Shown here: piece by piece, positions 26,362-36,515 of the stretch
How positions within the stretch are numbered: position 1 is the stretch's first letter
How the letters are laid out: every line of letters begins with the position of its first letter
Source: Burkholderia sp. SRS-46
GTDB taxonomy: Bacteria > Pseudomonadota > Gammaproteobacteria > Burkholderiales > Burkholderiaceae
Direction: 5' to 3'
DNA: 64,000 nucleotides
Assembly: GCF_004343775.1 (NCBI RefSeq)
Contig: NZ_PTXL01000002.1
Coordinates: 1,054,001-1,118,000, forward strand
Notes under the pieces: generated by a model
What the model saw: only the letters and a program-made list of their open reading frames with translations
Databases searched by the model: none
Told to the model about the DNA's origin: nothing
Translations under genes and position numbers: made by a program

Positions 26362-26760
26362 TCAGCCTTCCTCGTCGGGCAGCGTCAGGCCGAGCTCCGT
26401 CAGCACCTCGCGCGCGTTGCGGAAGGCCTCGACCGCCGCCGGCGCGCCCGCGTACAGCGCACTGTGCAGCAGCACCTCGCGAATCTCGACGAGGCTCGCG
26501 CCATTGTTGAGCGCACCGCGCACATGGCCCTTCAGTTCGTTGCCGCGGCCGAGCGCGGCCAGCATCGCGCACGTGCAGAGGCTGCGCGTCTTCAGGTCGA
26601 TGCCGCCGCGCTGCCACGTGCTGCCCCACGCGTGTTCGTTCAGCCAGTCCTGCAGCGGCCGCGAGAATCCGTCGAGATCGCGCATCGCCCGTTCGACGAA
26701 TGCCTCGCCCATGACATCGGTGCGACGCGCCTTGCCCTGTTCCCTGTCCTGTTCGCTCAT
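26362..26760 (-). CDS. Carboxymuconolactone decarboxylase-family protein
   Basis: This 132-residue protein matches the CMD/AhpD-like fold of PcaC-type enzymes: GGIDLKTRSLCTCAMLAAL, then GHVRGALNNGASLVEIREVL and HSALYAGAPAAVEAF. PcaC decarboxylates 4-carboxymuconolactone in the protocatechuate pathway. No other pca gene lies nearby, so the true substrate is open. AAGGAC precedes the ATG. The gene converges on the RiPP operon and its base composition is back to the normal high GC, marking the cluster's right edge. Confidence 0.8.
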   Translation of the reverse strand: MSEQDREQGKARRTDVMGEAFVERAMRDLDGFSRPLQDWLNEHAWGSTWQRGGIDLKTRSLCTCAMLAALGRGNELKGHVRGALNNGASLVEIREVLLHSALYAGAPAAVEAFRNAREVLTELGLTLPDEEG

Positions 26761-27211
26761 GTCCTTGTCCTGTCGGTTCAGATGACGCTGCGGGCCCGGG
26801 TCGGGCTCCGTCGCGGGTGACGGCCGCGGTTGCCGGTGCGGCCGGCCCGCACGTTCGCGTGATGTTCGCGCCGCGCGGGGGTTTCGTCAAAGACGCAGGA
26901 CTCGGTCCCGCTGACGCACCGTCGGCGCGCGAGCGGATGCGAAGCCCGCGCGGCACGCCGGTCAGTAAGCTTGTGAACGCGCGTGCGTCGTCGCACGGCG
27001 GCGCTACGTAACGTTTCCGCGCGCGTTACGTCGCCTTAAGGGAACATCGCGCCGCGCATCGTGCCGTCGCGGTGCGAAAACACAATTACTCAGAACAAAA
27101 CGCAGCGAACTTCGCACATTCTGCAGGACAAACCGGCGACGCCCCGCACGGACGGACGTGGCGCGGAAATTGCAGTTCTGGCCCGGACAAACACCAATTG
27201 TTGAGGCCAGT
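26761..27211. other. Intergenic region, 450 bp
   Basis: This region separates the divergent decarboxylase-like gene and the repeat lipoprotein gene, so it should hold two promoters. The only clear structure is the inverted repeat at 27006-27031. I see no supported gene. Confidence 0.4.
27006..27031. promoter_or_regulatory. Inverted repeat, possible operator
   Basis: ACGTAACG (27006-27013) and CGTTACGT (27024-27031) are perfect 8-bp inverted repeats with a 10-nt GC-rich spacer, about 180 bp upstream of the lipoprotein start. The dyad has the size expected of a dimeric regulator site; the regulator is unknown. Confidence 0.35.
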
Positions 27212-29125
27212 ATGCAGAATTACTTCACAAGAACGACGCTCTCACTTGCCGTTACGTCGCTGCTCGCGCTGTCCGGTTGCAGTTCGGTCGACGGACCGTC
27301 CGTACCGAGCACGCTCAAGCCGACCACGTCGGGGACATCGGGGTTGTCCGGGTCATCCGGGACTTCCGGCAGTTCGGGAAGCTCAGGGACGTCGGGGGGG
27401 AGTTCCGGGTCGTCGGGTACGTCTTCGGGCACTTCGTCGGGTACATCCTCCGGTACGTCTTCGGGCACTTCGTCGGGTACATCCTCCGGTACCTCTTCGG
27501 GTACTTCGTCGGGTACGTCCTCCGGTACGTCTTCGGGTACTTCGTCGGGTACGTCCTCCGGTACCTCTTCGGGCACTTCGTCGGGTACGTCCTCCGGTAC
27601 CTCTTCGGGTACTTCGTCGGGTACATCCTCCGGTACCTCTTCGGGTACTTCGTCCGGCACGTCCTCCGGTACCTCTTCGGGTACTTCGTCGGGTACGTCC
27701 TCTGGTACCTCTTCGGGTACTTCGTCGGGTACGTCCTCCGGTACGTCTTCAGGCACTTCGTCGGGTACGTCCTCCGGTACGTCTTCGGGCACTTCGTCGG
27801 GTACGTCCTCCGGTACCTCTTCGGGTACTTCGTCGGGCACGTCCTCTGGCACCTCCGGCGCCACCCCGCTCGGCAGCATCTTCCAGCAGACCGGCAACCT
27901 CGTTACGTCACTCGGCACGACAGTCGCGAACGGCGGCGCACAGGCCGGCGGCGTGTCCGGCAACCCGGCGGCCACCAGCATCGGCAATGCGGTCACGAGC
28001 CTCGGCAACGGCGTCCAGTCGCTCGGCAGCGGCGTCGCGGCCGGCCTCGGCTCGATCGGCGTATCGGCGAACCCGCTCGGCCCGACGGTGACGTCGACGA
28101 CCGGCCTGCTGAGCGGCACCGGTGCCGCCGTCAACAACCTCGGCAATGCTGTGACGAGCCTCGGCAGCGGCCCGCTGTCGCCGCTCGCGCCGGTGACGAC
28201 GACCGTCGGCAGCCTCGTCAACACGGTCGGCAGCGTGATCAACACCACCGCGTCCGGCCTGAACACGACGCTGAACACCACGCCGATCCAGCAGCTGCAG
28301 ACGCAGGCCGGCGGCCTGATCAACCCGATCACGAACACGCTGACCGGCGGCGTGCAGACGCCCGGCACATCGCAGAACGTCGGTTCGACGACCGGCCTCG
28401 GCACGCCGGTCGGCAACCTGCTGACCACGATCGGCACCGGCCTCGGCACGGCCGGCTCGCAGATCGGCACCACGACCGGCAACCCGGCCGGCACCGATGC
28501 CGGCAATGTCGTCACGCAGCTCGGCAACACGGTGACGAGCGTCGGCGGCCTGCTCGGCGGCACGACCGGCAGCTCCAGCAGCGGTTCCGGCGGCACGAGC
28601 GGCACCAGCGGCGGCCCGCTCGCGCCGGTCACGAACCTGCTCGGCTCGCTCGGCGGGACGACGGGCGGCACCGGCGGCACCACCGGCAGCAGCCCGCTCG
28701 CACCAGTCACGAACCTGCTCGGTACGCTCGGCGGGACGACGACCGGCACCGGCAGCACCGGCGCCGGCAGCCTGCTCGCGCCCGTCACGAACCTCGTCAA
28801 TACGCTGACGCCGCTCGGCACGAGCCTCACCGGCACGATCACGACGCCGGGCGGCGGCGTGACGGGCAACCTCGGCGGCGCATTGACGAGCGGTCCGGTC
28901 GGCTCGGTCGCCGGCGCGCTGACCTCGCCGCTCGGCACCACGGGCGCAACCGTCACGGGCACCCCGAGCGGCGTGACCAGCACGGTGACGACGCCGGGCG
29001 GCAGCGGCAGCGGCACCGGCGCCCTGACCGGCAGTTCGAGCGGCGGCACGGCAGGGGCGACCAACCTGCTCGCGCCGGTGACGAACCTGGTCGGCGGCCT
29101 GCTCGGCGGCACCGTCAAGCAGTAA
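27212..29125 (+). CDS. Ser-Gly-Thr repeat surface lipoprotein, collagen-like triple-helix-repeat family
   Basis: This 637-residue protein has a lipoprotein signal peptide (residues 1-22) with lipobox LSGC and acylated Cys23. After a short linker, 36 exact GTSS tetrapeptides form a low-complexity stalk (about residues 69-212). The rest is built from loose Gly/Thr/Leu-rich motifs such as LAPVTNLLGSLGG and SIGNAVTSLGNGVQSLGSG. Similar proteins are annotated in Burkholderia as collagen-like repeat proteins and are presumed exposed on the surface. ATG 27212 is the only start that gives a proper signal peptide. The function is not known; adhesion or envelope spacing is a guess. Confidence 0.8.
   Translation: MQNYFTRTTLSLAVTSLLALSGCSSVDGPSVPSTLKPTTSGTSGLSGSSGTSGSSGSSGTSGGSSGSSGTSSGTSSGTSSGTSSGTSSGTSSGTSSGTSSGTSSGTSSGTSSGTSSGTSSGTSSGTSSGTSSGTSSGTSSGTSSGTSSGTSSGTSSGTSSGTSSGTSSGTSSGTSSGTSSGTSSGTSSGTSSGTSSGTSSGTSSGTSSGTSSGTSGATPLGSIFQQTGNLVTSLGTTVANGGAQAGGVSGNPAATSIGNAVTSLGNGVQSLGSGVAAGLGSIGVSANPLGPTVTSTTGLLSGTGAAVNNLGNAVTSLGSGPLSPLAPVTTTVGSLVNTVGSVINTTASGLNTTLNTTPIQQLQTQAGGLINPITNTLTGGVQTPGTSQNVGSTTGLGTPVGNLLTTIGTGLGTAGSQIGTTTGNPAGTDAGNVVTQLGNTVTSVGGLLGGTTGSSSSGSGGTSGTSGGPLAPVTNLLGSLGGTTGGTGGTTGSSPLAPVTNLLGTLGGTTTGTGSTGAGSLLAPVTNLVNTLTPLGTSLTGTITTPGGGVTGNLGGALTSGPVGSVAGALTSPLGTTGATVTGTPSGVTSTVTTPGGSGSGTGALTGSSSGGTAGATNLLAPVTNLVGGLLGGTVKQ
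27416..27847 (+). repeat. 36 tandem copies of a 12-bp unit encoding GTSS
   Basis: From 27416 to 27847 the unit GGN-ACN-TCN-TCN repeats 36 times, with variation limited mostly to third positions. The period is a multiple of three, so gain or loss of copies changes stalk length without shifting frame. The array also keeps other frames open, creating spurious long ORFs. Confidence 0.9.
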
Positions 29126-29227
29126 TCGACCCGCAGCGCAAGGCGGCCGGGCACACAACAAAACCACGCCCCGCCGCCCGCCGGCGCCGCCGCCACGCGA
29201 CGCCGGCCTCATCCATACGAGGATCAC

Positions 29228-30511
29228 ATGAACTCGACGCTCGAAGGCATCGCAGCCGTCCAAGACCGGCCGCCCCGCTCCGCCACCCCATTCCGCGCGG
29301 GCCTGCTCGGCATCACGGCCGGCCTGTTCGCGCTGTGGATCACGCGCGACCAGCCCACGCTCGACGGCGCCACGCGCGCGGTGATCGCGAGCCTCGCGAT
29401 CATCGGCACGATCGCGCTGCACGAACTCCTCATCTCGCGGGTCTACCTGCGCCCGAGCGCCGGGCTGTCGCGGCAGGCCGTGCGGCCGCTCGGCATTGCC
29501 CGCGTCGCGGTGCGGCTCGGCGCGCTCGCGTCGGTCTACGCGGGCATCGGCATGCTGTACTGGCTGCTGCCCGAGTATCACGGCGCGTTCTACCAGCCGT
29601 TCTGGTCGCTGCTGCGCTCGCTCGCGCCATACGTGATCGCCGCCGCGCCGTTCTACTTCGCGTGGATGGATCGCCATCAGCGCGAAACCGACGACGCGTA
29701 CCTGCTGTGGGGGCGCTTCCTGTTCCGCGGCGAGCGGCCCGCGAGCTGGCAGCCGGTGCGCGAGATGCTCGCCGGCTGGATGGTGAAGGCGTTCTTCCTG
29801 CCGCTGATGACCGTCTACCTGTCGAAGGACGCCGATCACCTGAGCGCGTCGCTCGCGAACGCGATGCACGCGCCGATGTCGCTCGCGCTGTTCGTGTTCA
29901 TGTACGACCTGTCGTTCACGATGGACCTGATGTTCGGCACCGTCGGCTACCTGTGCACGTTCCGCCTCCTCGACAGCCATGTGCGCACCGTCGAGCCGAC
30001 GACGCTCGGCTGGCTGGCCGCGCTGATCTGCTACCAGCCGTTCTGGTCGCTGATCTCGAGCAACTACATCCGCTACGAAGGCTCGCTGTTCTGGGACAAC
30101 TGGCTGCTCTCCGCACCGGTGATCCGCGTGATCTGGGGCGCGACGATCATCGCGCTGCTGCTGTGCTACGCGCTGTCGACGATCTCGTTCGGCCTGCGCT
30201 TCTCGAACCTGACCCACCGCGGAATCATCACGTCCGGCCCGTATCGCTTCACGAAGCATCCGGCGTACATCGCGAAGAACCTGTCGTACTGGATGGTCTC
30301 GGTGCCGTTCGTCGAACCGCTCGGCTGGCAGATCGCGCTCGCGCACTGCGCGGCGCTCGCCGCCGTGAACCTGATCTACTACCTGCGCGCGAAAACCGAG
30401 GAGCGCCACCTGATGCGCGACCCGGACTATCGCGCGTACGCGGCGTGGATCGCCGAGCACGGGTTGTTCGCGCGGATGCGGCGCGTGTTCGGGCAGCAGC
30501 GGGTGGCCTGA
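29228..30511 (+). CDS. Integral membrane protein with ICMT/PEMT-like C-terminus
   Basis: This 427-residue protein has many hydrophobic helices. It ends in GPYRFTKHPAYIAKNLSYW and RAKTEERHLMRDPDYRAYAA, the motif pair of isoprenylcysteine/phospholipid methyltransferase-like membrane proteins, where it binds S-adenosylmethionine. The large N-terminal membrane region is not typical of ICMT. It follows the repeat lipoprotein by about 100 nt on the same strand and may be co-transcribed. The methyl acceptor is unknown. Confidence 0.7.
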   Translation: MNSTLEGIAAVQDRPPRSATPFRAGLLGITAGLFALWITRDQPTLDGATRAVIASLAIIGTIALHELLISRVYLRPSAGLSRQAVRPLGIARVAVRLGALASVYAGIGMLYWLLPEYHGAFYQPFWSLLRSLAPYVIAAAPFYFAWMDRHQRETDDAYLLWGRFLFRGERPASWQPVREMLAGWMVKAFFLPLMTVYLSKDADHLSASLANAMHAPMSLALFVFMYDLSFTMDLMFGTVGYLCTFRLLDSHVRTVEPTTLGWLAALICYQPFWSLISSNYIRYEGSLFWDNWLLSAPVIRVIWGATIIALLLCYALSTISFGLRFSNLTHRGIITSGPYRFTKHPAYIAKNLSYWMVSVPFVEPLGWQIALAHCAALAAVNLIYYLRAKTEERHLMRDPDYRAYAAWIAEHGLFARMRRVFGQQRVA

Positions 30512-30790
30512 TGAACCGCTTAATATCTCGAAATCAACCCAACTTGCGGCCAATTGTCGCGAAACGACGGGAATTTCCGCTTTTCCGGCCGACAGGATTG
30601 CCACCCCGGCCGCGACCGGGTATGGTGCGTGCCGTCCGCATGCGCGGCGGCCCGCCGGACCATCCTGCCGCCGGCCCCGCCAGGGACACTCCGACCGTCG
30701 TCCCGCACGACGGCCGCGCGGGCTTCGCCCCGCCGTTCATCGTCTCCGCGACGCCGCCCGCCGGCGCCGCGCTTTCATGAGGAGAGAGGC

Positions 30791-30877
30791 GTGATACACA
30801 AAGTCCTGATCCTGATCGCTCTCTGCATCGCGGGCCTCGCCGCGATCGCCGCCGGTTTCCAGCACATCCCCAGCTGA
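30791..30877 (+). CDS. 28-residue hydrophobic peptide, putative small membrane protein
   Basis: A GTG at 30791 follows GGAGAGAGGC and opens 28 codons: (M)IHKVLILIALCIAGLAAIAAG then FQHIPS. It is one predicted membrane helix with a positive N-terminus. Length and composition fit small inner-membrane proteins, but there is no family evidence. Confidence 0.4.
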   Translation: MIHKVLILIALCIAGLAAIAAGFQHIPS

Positions 30878-30977
30878 TTGGCGGCCCCGGCTCGCTTGTC
30901 GAGCCACGGGCCGCGTCCTCAATTTCCCCTCGCCATGACCCATTCATTCGACTCGCCCGACACGGCCTTCCTTTGCC

Positions 30978-31568
30978 ATGCGCATCGACGTACAGCATTG
31001 CCAGCACACCATCGACGATGAACTCGACACGCTCCACGCGCGTCTGCATCAACCGGGCCACCGCCTGTATGGCCTGCCCGCCGTCACGCTCGGCGCGTCC
31101 GGCCTGATCGTCCGCCACCGCGAGGCGGACGGCGAATATTTCCTCTACGTCGAAGATCCCGCAGCCCGGCAGCTCGCCGGCTGCACGGTGTTCAACCGGC
31201 TCCCCGAACTGCCCCGCCGCGCGGATCGCACCCTGCGCGCGCCGCATTCGAAATTTCGCATGGCGTACCAACGGCGCGGCCTCGCGACCGCGCTGTACCG
31301 CTGGGGGCTCGACGCCGGCCTGTGCCTGATCAGCGGCGCGCGGCAGTCACACGGCGCGGCGCGGCTGTGGACGATGCTGGCGGGGGATTACCGGCACGGG
31401 TTCGTCGATGTCGACGGGCGGGCGCTGCGGTATCTCGGCGAGCGGGTGTCGGACGACGTGCACGGCGCACTGCATACGCGCCGCCTGCTGCTGGGAAGCG
31501 GGTGGACGGTGGAGGATTTCGCCGCGGTGGCGGGAATGACGGATGGGACAACGCCAGCACGCGATTGA
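30978..31568 (+). CDS. GNAT-like acyltransferase
   Basis: This 196-residue protein has a central segment KFRMAYQRRGLATALYRWGLDAG that resembles the acetyl-CoA-binding QxxGxA/G loop and following helix of GNAT enzymes. It then has ISGARQSHGAARLWTML, as in phage- and Burkholderia-type acetyltransferases. The N-terminus is divergent. The acceptor is unknown. It stands alone, convergent with the type VI effector immunity gene. Confidence 0.55.
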   Translation: MRIDVQHCQHTIDDELDTLHARLHQPGHRLYGLPAVTLGASGLIVRHREADGEYFLYVEDPAARQLAGCTVFNRLPELPRRADRTLRAPHSKFRMAYQRRGLATALYRWGLDAGLCLISGARQSHGAARLWTMLAGDYRHGFVDVDGRALRYLGERVSDDVHGALHTRRLLLGSGWTVEDFAAVAGMTDGTTPARD

Positions 31569-31714
31569 ATGGCTCACGCGCGCAAGGGCTGGCCGGCCTG
31601 GCCGTTGATGGATCACGCCAACGGCGTTGGCCCGACTCCAGGGAACAGGATGTGCGTCACGGTATCTCCACGCCCTGAATCAGCACATCCTTCAGCTTCG
31701 ACACGCTTCAAGGC

Positions 31715-32239
31715 TCAACCAGGCCAGATATCCTGCGGGACGAATTGCATATGCTTCGTACCGTCGACGATCATATCGAGGAATGCCGCGAATCCGTCGG
31801 CGACATAGTACAGATTCCCGCACTCGTCCACTTCTGCGACATCCGGCCTGGACACATCGTCTGCATGCAGATGCGTTCTATCCCAGTAAAGAACCTTGCG
31901 GACGCCGTCCAGCATCGCAAGTGCGTAGTAATTTCCCCCCGGGTCGTCTCCAATGACAAAGAATTCATCCAGAAACCCGACCTCGTCCCGGACCGCCTCG
32001 TTTTGATGGATCAAATCGAAGTTCTTATTGCTCGCATCAACCCCGAACAATGACGCAAATGATATCAATCCACTATCGACACCCGAGAAGTCGAAATCGA
32101 GATAATCATCGCCATCCACAAAAATGCCGTTCCACTTCCTCAGAAAATCCGCATATTCGACCGGCAGAGCGAATCCAAGCTCGGATTCCAATTTTTGAAA
32201 AAATGGCTCCGCAGGCCGTGCTCCATACAGAACTGACAT
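31715..32239 (-). CDS. SMI1/KNR4 (SUKH) immunity protein for the Rhs toxin
   Basis: This 174-residue acidic protein has the SUKH pattern ESELGFALPVEYADFLRKWNG followed by a long beta region. SUKH proteins neutralise nuclease toxins of contact-dependent and type VI systems. A strong ribosome-binding site (AGGAGGG) precedes the start. It lies immediately downstream of the Rhs gene with a 10-nt gap, the standard position for cognate immunity. Its base composition is lower in GC than the Rhs core, as is usual for exchanged toxin/immunity tips. Confidence 0.88.
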   Translation of the reverse strand: MSVLYGARPAEPFFQKLESELGFALPVEYADFLRKWNGIFVDGDDYLDFDFSGVDSGLISFASLFGVDASNKNFDLIHQNEAVRDEVGFLDEFFVIGDDPGGNYYALAMLDGVRKVLYWDRTHLHADDVSRPDVAEVDECGNLYYVADGFAAFLDMIVDGTKHMQFVPQDIWPG

Positions 32240-32249
32240 TTAACCCTCC

Positions 32250-35200
32250 TCAACACGAAGATGACTTCTTCAAATTAGAGACACCGCCACGATGCGTGAA
32301 TTCGCCATGAATATCTTTCGGCACTTCCTGCATGGTCACCATGTTCTCATGGTGGTGCCAAGTATTGTTCCTGTAGTCCGCCGCACTTCCCGCCATGGCA
32401 TCGGCCTTGCCGAAATCCCCGGTCGGTGCTCGACTGTGATTACCCTCCAACCCCGGCACATCCACGGATCTCACGGCGTGAGGACTGAAATCAGGATAAC
32501 CATTCGGATAGCGGACAGTGACCCCCTGTGCATTGGTATATACCCACGTACCCGTCTCCACCTCGACGTGTACGGTCCCCCCTTTGTTGATCCATTTCGT
32601 GACGTCCGGGGAGTTCAGCGGCTTCTCTCCGAACCATCCCAACGGATCGATCCAGGTGACTGAATTGGGTGCATACACATAGAGATTCTTCCCGCCAGCC
32701 AACCCGATCGGATCCTGGTTAACGAACCGCCCGACATCCGGATCGTAAAACCGGAACGTGTTGTAGTGCAGCCCGGTGCTGTCGTCGGCATACTGCCCTG
32801 CGTACCGCAGCGGCTGCTCGGTACGCGGCGCCGCCAGTTGCCGGTCACCGCGCTCGACCTTCCCCCACGCCGCATAGCGCCCGGCCCACGCGAGCTCGCC
32901 CGCCTCGTCCGTCACCTCCAGCGGCGCCCCCACCAGATCCGTGTGGAAATGGTAGATTCGCGCCGCATGCCGCGCCTGCTCGATCGCGACGGCCGCCACC
33001 GCATCCGCGATCACCGCGTCGACGCGCGCGACCGGCGTATACGGCGCATCCGGGCTATATGCATAGCTGCTGACGCCCGTCTCGCGAATCTCCTGCGCGA
33101 GCCTCAGCCCTTCCCACACGAAGCGCTTGCACGCCTTGCGGTGTTCGACACCCCGCAGATCGAAATGCGTTTCGCTCGTCGCCGTCCGCCTTCCCAGCGG
33201 GTCGTACTCGAACCGCGCCACGACCGCCCCGCTCGCATCTTCGGTCCGCACCGCGATCAAGCGATCCTGCCCGTCGTAGGTGAAGCGCTGCGTCCGGTTC
33301 GGCCCCTGCTGCTTCGTCGCCAGATTGCCGAACGCGTCATACGCGAACCGCAAGTCCTGCCACATCCGCAGCCGGTTGCCTTCCACATAGCCGCGGCTGC
33401 GGCGTTGCCGGTCATCCAGCAGGTTGCCGGCCGCGTCCCACGCAAATTCCTCGAGATGCCGATCCGCCGCGCGGTACTGACGCACCAGCTGCCCCGCCGC
33501 ATCGTAGCCGTACTGCGTGCTGCCCCGCAGGCTGTCGCTCATCTCCGTCAGTTCGCCGGCCGCGTCGTAGCCATAGTTGCGCCACAGCTGCCCGCGCATC
33601 CGCCCGGTCGTCTCCGGCGACACGCCCGCCGCCTGCCACAGCTTGCGCCCCAGCAAGTCGTAACCCGACCGTTCCATCAGGCGGCCTTGCGTCCGCGCGA
33701 TCTCGCGATGCAGGTCGTCCCGCTCGAAATCGCTTATCACCTGGTCGCCGCAGCGGATCTGGTGCACGTGCCCGGAACCGTAGCGCAGCATCTGCAGCGT
33801 TTGCGCATGCGGCAGCGACAGCGTCGACACGTTGTCCAGCTCGTCGAGCGCATACCCGACCGCGCCATTCACGCCGTGCTCGGCAATCAGCCGCCCGCCC
33901 TTGTCGTATTCGAAGCGGACCACGTCCGGACCGATGCCGAGCGCCGCACCCTCATCGGTCGGAATCCGCTCGACGGCAAGCAGCCGGTCTCCCGCGTCAC
34001 GCGCATAGCGTGTCACGTCGGTCGGCGTGTGCTGCGCCGTCAGATTCCCCATCGGATCGCGCTCGAAGCGGATCACCCGAACGGGGCCCGCCTCGTGACG
34101 ATTCGCCGGGTCGGCCGCACCGAGGATCGTCAACGCTCGCAGCCCGCCCGCGTCGTCATACGCGAAGCGCCGCGTCACACCGTCCGGCCGCGTTTCGGAT
34201 GCGAGCCGCCCGCCCGCGTCATGAGCGAACGCATAGCGGGCATGCTCGTTCAGCAATTCGAACAGGTGCCCCTCGGCATCGTAGCGATACTGCAACCGGC
34301 GCCCGGCCGCATCGATCCCTTCGCACAACTGGCCGCGTGCATTGCGCAGCCACTGCCGGATGCGTCCGCCCAGTCCGATCTGCCGCACGACGAGCCCCGC
34401 CGCATCGTATTCGAAGGACTCCTCGCTGCCGTCGGGGTAGGTGATGCGCACCGGCTCGCCGGTCGGGCGCATCGCATACGCGACGCGTTGCCCCAGCGCG
34501 TCGACCGTCTCGACCGGCAAGCCGAACGCATCGAACGCGTAACGCGTCGTCTTCCCCGAGCAATCCGTATACGCGGCCAGCTGGCCCAACCGGTTCCACG
34601 CCAGCACCTTCCGCCCGCCGCGCGCATCGACCTGCACGTCGGGCCGCGACGTCAGTCCGTCGGCATAGGTGTACCGGTTGGTCCGGCCGAGCGGATCGCG
34701 GCCGAGCACCAGGCGCCCCTGACGGTCGTATTCCGCCTGCCAGACGCCGCCGTCCGCCGCGATGACCTCCACCGGCCGCAGGCTGTTGCCGTCGTAACGC
34801 GTGCGCGTCGTGCGCCCGAGCGGATCGGTCTCGGCGACGATGCGTCCCGCTTCGTCATAGTCGAGCGCGACCTTGCGTTCGCCCGGCAGCAGGAAGGTGG
34901 TCGGCATCCCGGCATCGTCGTATTCGATCCGGTACTGCGCGCCGTCCAGGTCCGTGCATTCGACGATCTGGAAGCGCGCATCGTAGCGCCAGCGCGCCGA
35001 GCGTCCGTCGGCATGGCGAACGCGGCTCTCGCGCGCATCGAGGTCGTATTCGAAGGTCCAGCGCTCGCCCTCGCTGGTCTGCGTCGCGACCACCCGCGGC
35101 TGCCCGCCGATCGTCGCCCACGTGTAGCTCGATACGAACCCGAGCGCATTCGCGTGGCTCGTCATCAATCCGTCGGCATACGTGAAACGCCGCACGACCG

Positions 35201-36500
35201 CGCCGTTGGCATCCGTCACCGACGCCATCTGCCCGTGGTCGTCGTAGCCATAGGCCACCGCGAGACGGCGTGCGTCGCCGTGCACGAGCGTGATCGCCCC
35301 GAGCCGCCCGTGGACGGGCTCGTAGTCGAGCACCGCCTGGATGCCGCCGCAGGTGAGAATCTCGCGCACGCGGCCCTGGCTGTCGCGCTCGAACTGCATC
35401 CACTGCCCGGCCTGATCCTCGATGCGGCGCACCCATGCGATCCGGTCCGAGTCGGGGTCGAGCCGCCCGAAATCGCAGTACGTTTCGCCGACGTCGTGCA
35501 ATACGTATCGTCCATCGGGCGTGCAGGTGAGGTAGCGCTGCTCGCTGTCGCTGAACGACGACTGTCCGCTGCGAACCAGCGGAAACCCGCTTTCGCGCCC
35601 TTGCGCGTCGGTGTACCAGAGCCGCCCGTCGCGCGCCTGCAGCCGCAGGTCCCACGGCAGCACCCAGCCGCGGCCGAGCGTTCCCACCTGGTCGAGGCTG
35701 CTCGAATAGAAGCGCTGGATCCGGACCGGCAGCGGGCTCGGTATCACGCAATCGGTTTCCGCTTCGGCCAGCAGGACCTTGCGCCCCGTCGTCACGTCGA
35801 CCGGATTGCCGAACAAGCCGCCGATCGCGCGGCTGATCGCGGGCCCGGCCACGTAGCGGCTGATGACTTCGCCGAGCACGAAGCTGCCGACGAACTTCGC
35901 CGCGCACGGCAGCACCGCGCGCGACAGTCCGCCCGCGGCCTTCGCGAGCCCCGCGAGCCCGCCGACGAGCCCCGCCAGCGCGAAGGCCCAGTCGACCGCG
36001 GTGCGCAGCCACGGCGGCACCTCGTCGTCCACCGGCAGGTAGGTCTGCGTGCCGCCGTGCAGGAACGTGTCGTGCGAGCCGTCGCCGATCGTCGCGCCGC
36101 ACGTGATCTTGTCGTCCTTGCGCGCGGCCGGCCGCCCGTTGATGAACACGTTGGTCGAGCCCTGCGCGACGAGCGGCACCGGATTGTGCTTGTCGCACAT
36201 CACGCCGCTCAGCGTCGCATACGCGGCGGGCCGGCCGTTGATGAAGACGTTCGGCGAGCCCGACACGATCGCGCCGGAGGTCGACGTGAACATCTTGCCG
36301 ATCGCCTCCCCCAGCGACAGGATCCCGCTGGCGCCGAGGCCGGCCGCCATGCCCGCCAGCAGCGCGACGCCGAAGCCGCACGTGAAGGTTGCGAACGCGA
36401 CGGCGGCGATCAGCGCGATGCCGATCACGGCACCGATCAGGAACCCCGTCAGCGCGCTCGTATGCTCGATCGGATCGGTAACGCGGGCGGCCTCGAACAT
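32250..36500 (-). CDS. rhs: PAAR-Rhs type VI effector with WHH-type nuclease tip
   Basis: This 1416-residue effector has, in order: a prePAAR motif ([11 protein letters not shown]) at residues 4-14; two membrane-helix stretches (about 15-60); a PAAR domain (about 79-158, with two [10 protein letters not shown] repeats); a long YD/Rhs repeat shell; the Rhs core end ([15 protein letters not shown], then WIDPLGW); and a variable tip of about 127 residues. The tip carries [20 protein letters not shown] and THRGG, the WHH branch of the HNH/endonuclease VII superfamily, so it is probably a DNase delivered by type VI secretion. A DUF1795 chaperone gene is upstream and SUKH immunity downstream. The tip is more AT-rich than the core. 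Confidence 0.9.
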   Translation of the reverse strand: MFEAARVTDPIEHTSALTGFLIGAVIGIALIAAVAFATFTCGFGVALLAGMAAGLGASGILSLGEAIGKMFTSTSGAIVSGSPNVFINGRPAAYATLSGVMCDKHNPVPLVAQGSTNVFINGRPAARKDDKITCGATIGDGSHDTFLHGGTQTYLPVDDEVPPWLRTAVDWAFALAGLVGGLAGLAKAAGGLSRAVLPCAAKFVGSFVLGEVISRYVAGPAISRAIGGLFGNPVDVTTGRKVLLAEAETDCVIPSPLPVRIQRFYSSSLDQVGTLGRGWVLPWDLRLQARDGRLWYTDAQGRESGFPLVRSGQSSFSDSEQRYLTCTPDGRYVLHDVGETYCDFGRLDPDSDRIAWVRRIEDQAGQWMQFERDSQGRVREILTCGGIQAVLDYEPVHGRLGAITLVHGDARRLAVAYGYDDHGQMASVTDANGAVVRRFTYADGLMTSHANALGFVSSYTWATIGGQPRVVATQTSEGERWTFEYDLDARESRVRHADGRSARWRYDARFQIVECTDLDGAQYRIEYDDAGMPTTFLLPGERKVALDYDEAGRIVAETDPLGRTTRTRYDGNSLRPVEVIAADGGVWQAEYDRQGRLVLGRDPLGRTNRYTYADGLTSRPDVQVDARGGRKVLAWNRLGQLAAYTDCSGKTTRYAFDAFGLPVETVDALGQRVAYAMRPTGEPVRITYPDGSEESFEYDAAGLVVRQIGLGGRIRQWLRNARGQLCEGIDAAGRRLQYRYDAEGHLFELLNEHARYAFAHDAGGRLASETRPDGVTRRFAYDDAGGLRALTILGAADPANRHEAGPVRVIRFERDPMGNLTAQHTPTDVTRYARDAGDRLLAVERIPTDEGAALGIGPDVVRFEYDKGGRLIAEHGVNGAVGYALDELDNVSTLSLPHAQTLQMLRYGSGHVHQIRCGDQVISDFERDDLHREIARTQGRLMERSGYDLLGRKLWQAAGVSPETTGRMRGQLWRNYGYDAAGELTEMSDSLRGSTQYGYDAAGQLVRQYRAADRHLEEFAWDAAGNLLDDRQRRSRGYVEGNRLRMWQDLRFAYDAFGNLATKQQGPNRTQRFTYDGQDRLIAVRTEDASGAVVARFEYDPLGRRTATSETHFDLRGVEHRKACKRFVWEGLRLAQEIRETGVSSYAYSPDAPYTPVARVDAVIADAVAAVAIEQARHAARIYHFHTDLVGAPLEVTDEAGELAWAGRYAAWGKVERGDRQLAAPRTEQPLRYAGQYADDSTGLHYNTFRFYDPDVGRFVNQDPIGLAGGKNLYVYAPNSVTWIDPLGWFGEKPLNSPDVTKWINKGGTVHVEVETGTWVYTNAQGVTVRYPNGYPDFSPHAVRSVDVPGLEGNHSRAPTGDFGKADAMAGSAADYRNNTWHHHENMVTMQEVPKDIHGEFTHRGGVSNLKKSSSC

Positions 36501-36515
36501 GATGTGCGGCCCTCG

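Noticed and set aside
27416..27847. CRISPR or non-coding satellite
   Set aside because: The 12-bp period is in frame with a lipoprotein gene and has silent third-base variation.
27277..30780. A 1167-codon plus-strand frame and a 658-codon minus-strand frame (27220-29196) across the lipoprotein gene
   Set aside because: Both stay open because the 12-bp repeat and high GC remove stops. The lipoprotein frame alone has a signal peptide, lipobox and sensible composition.
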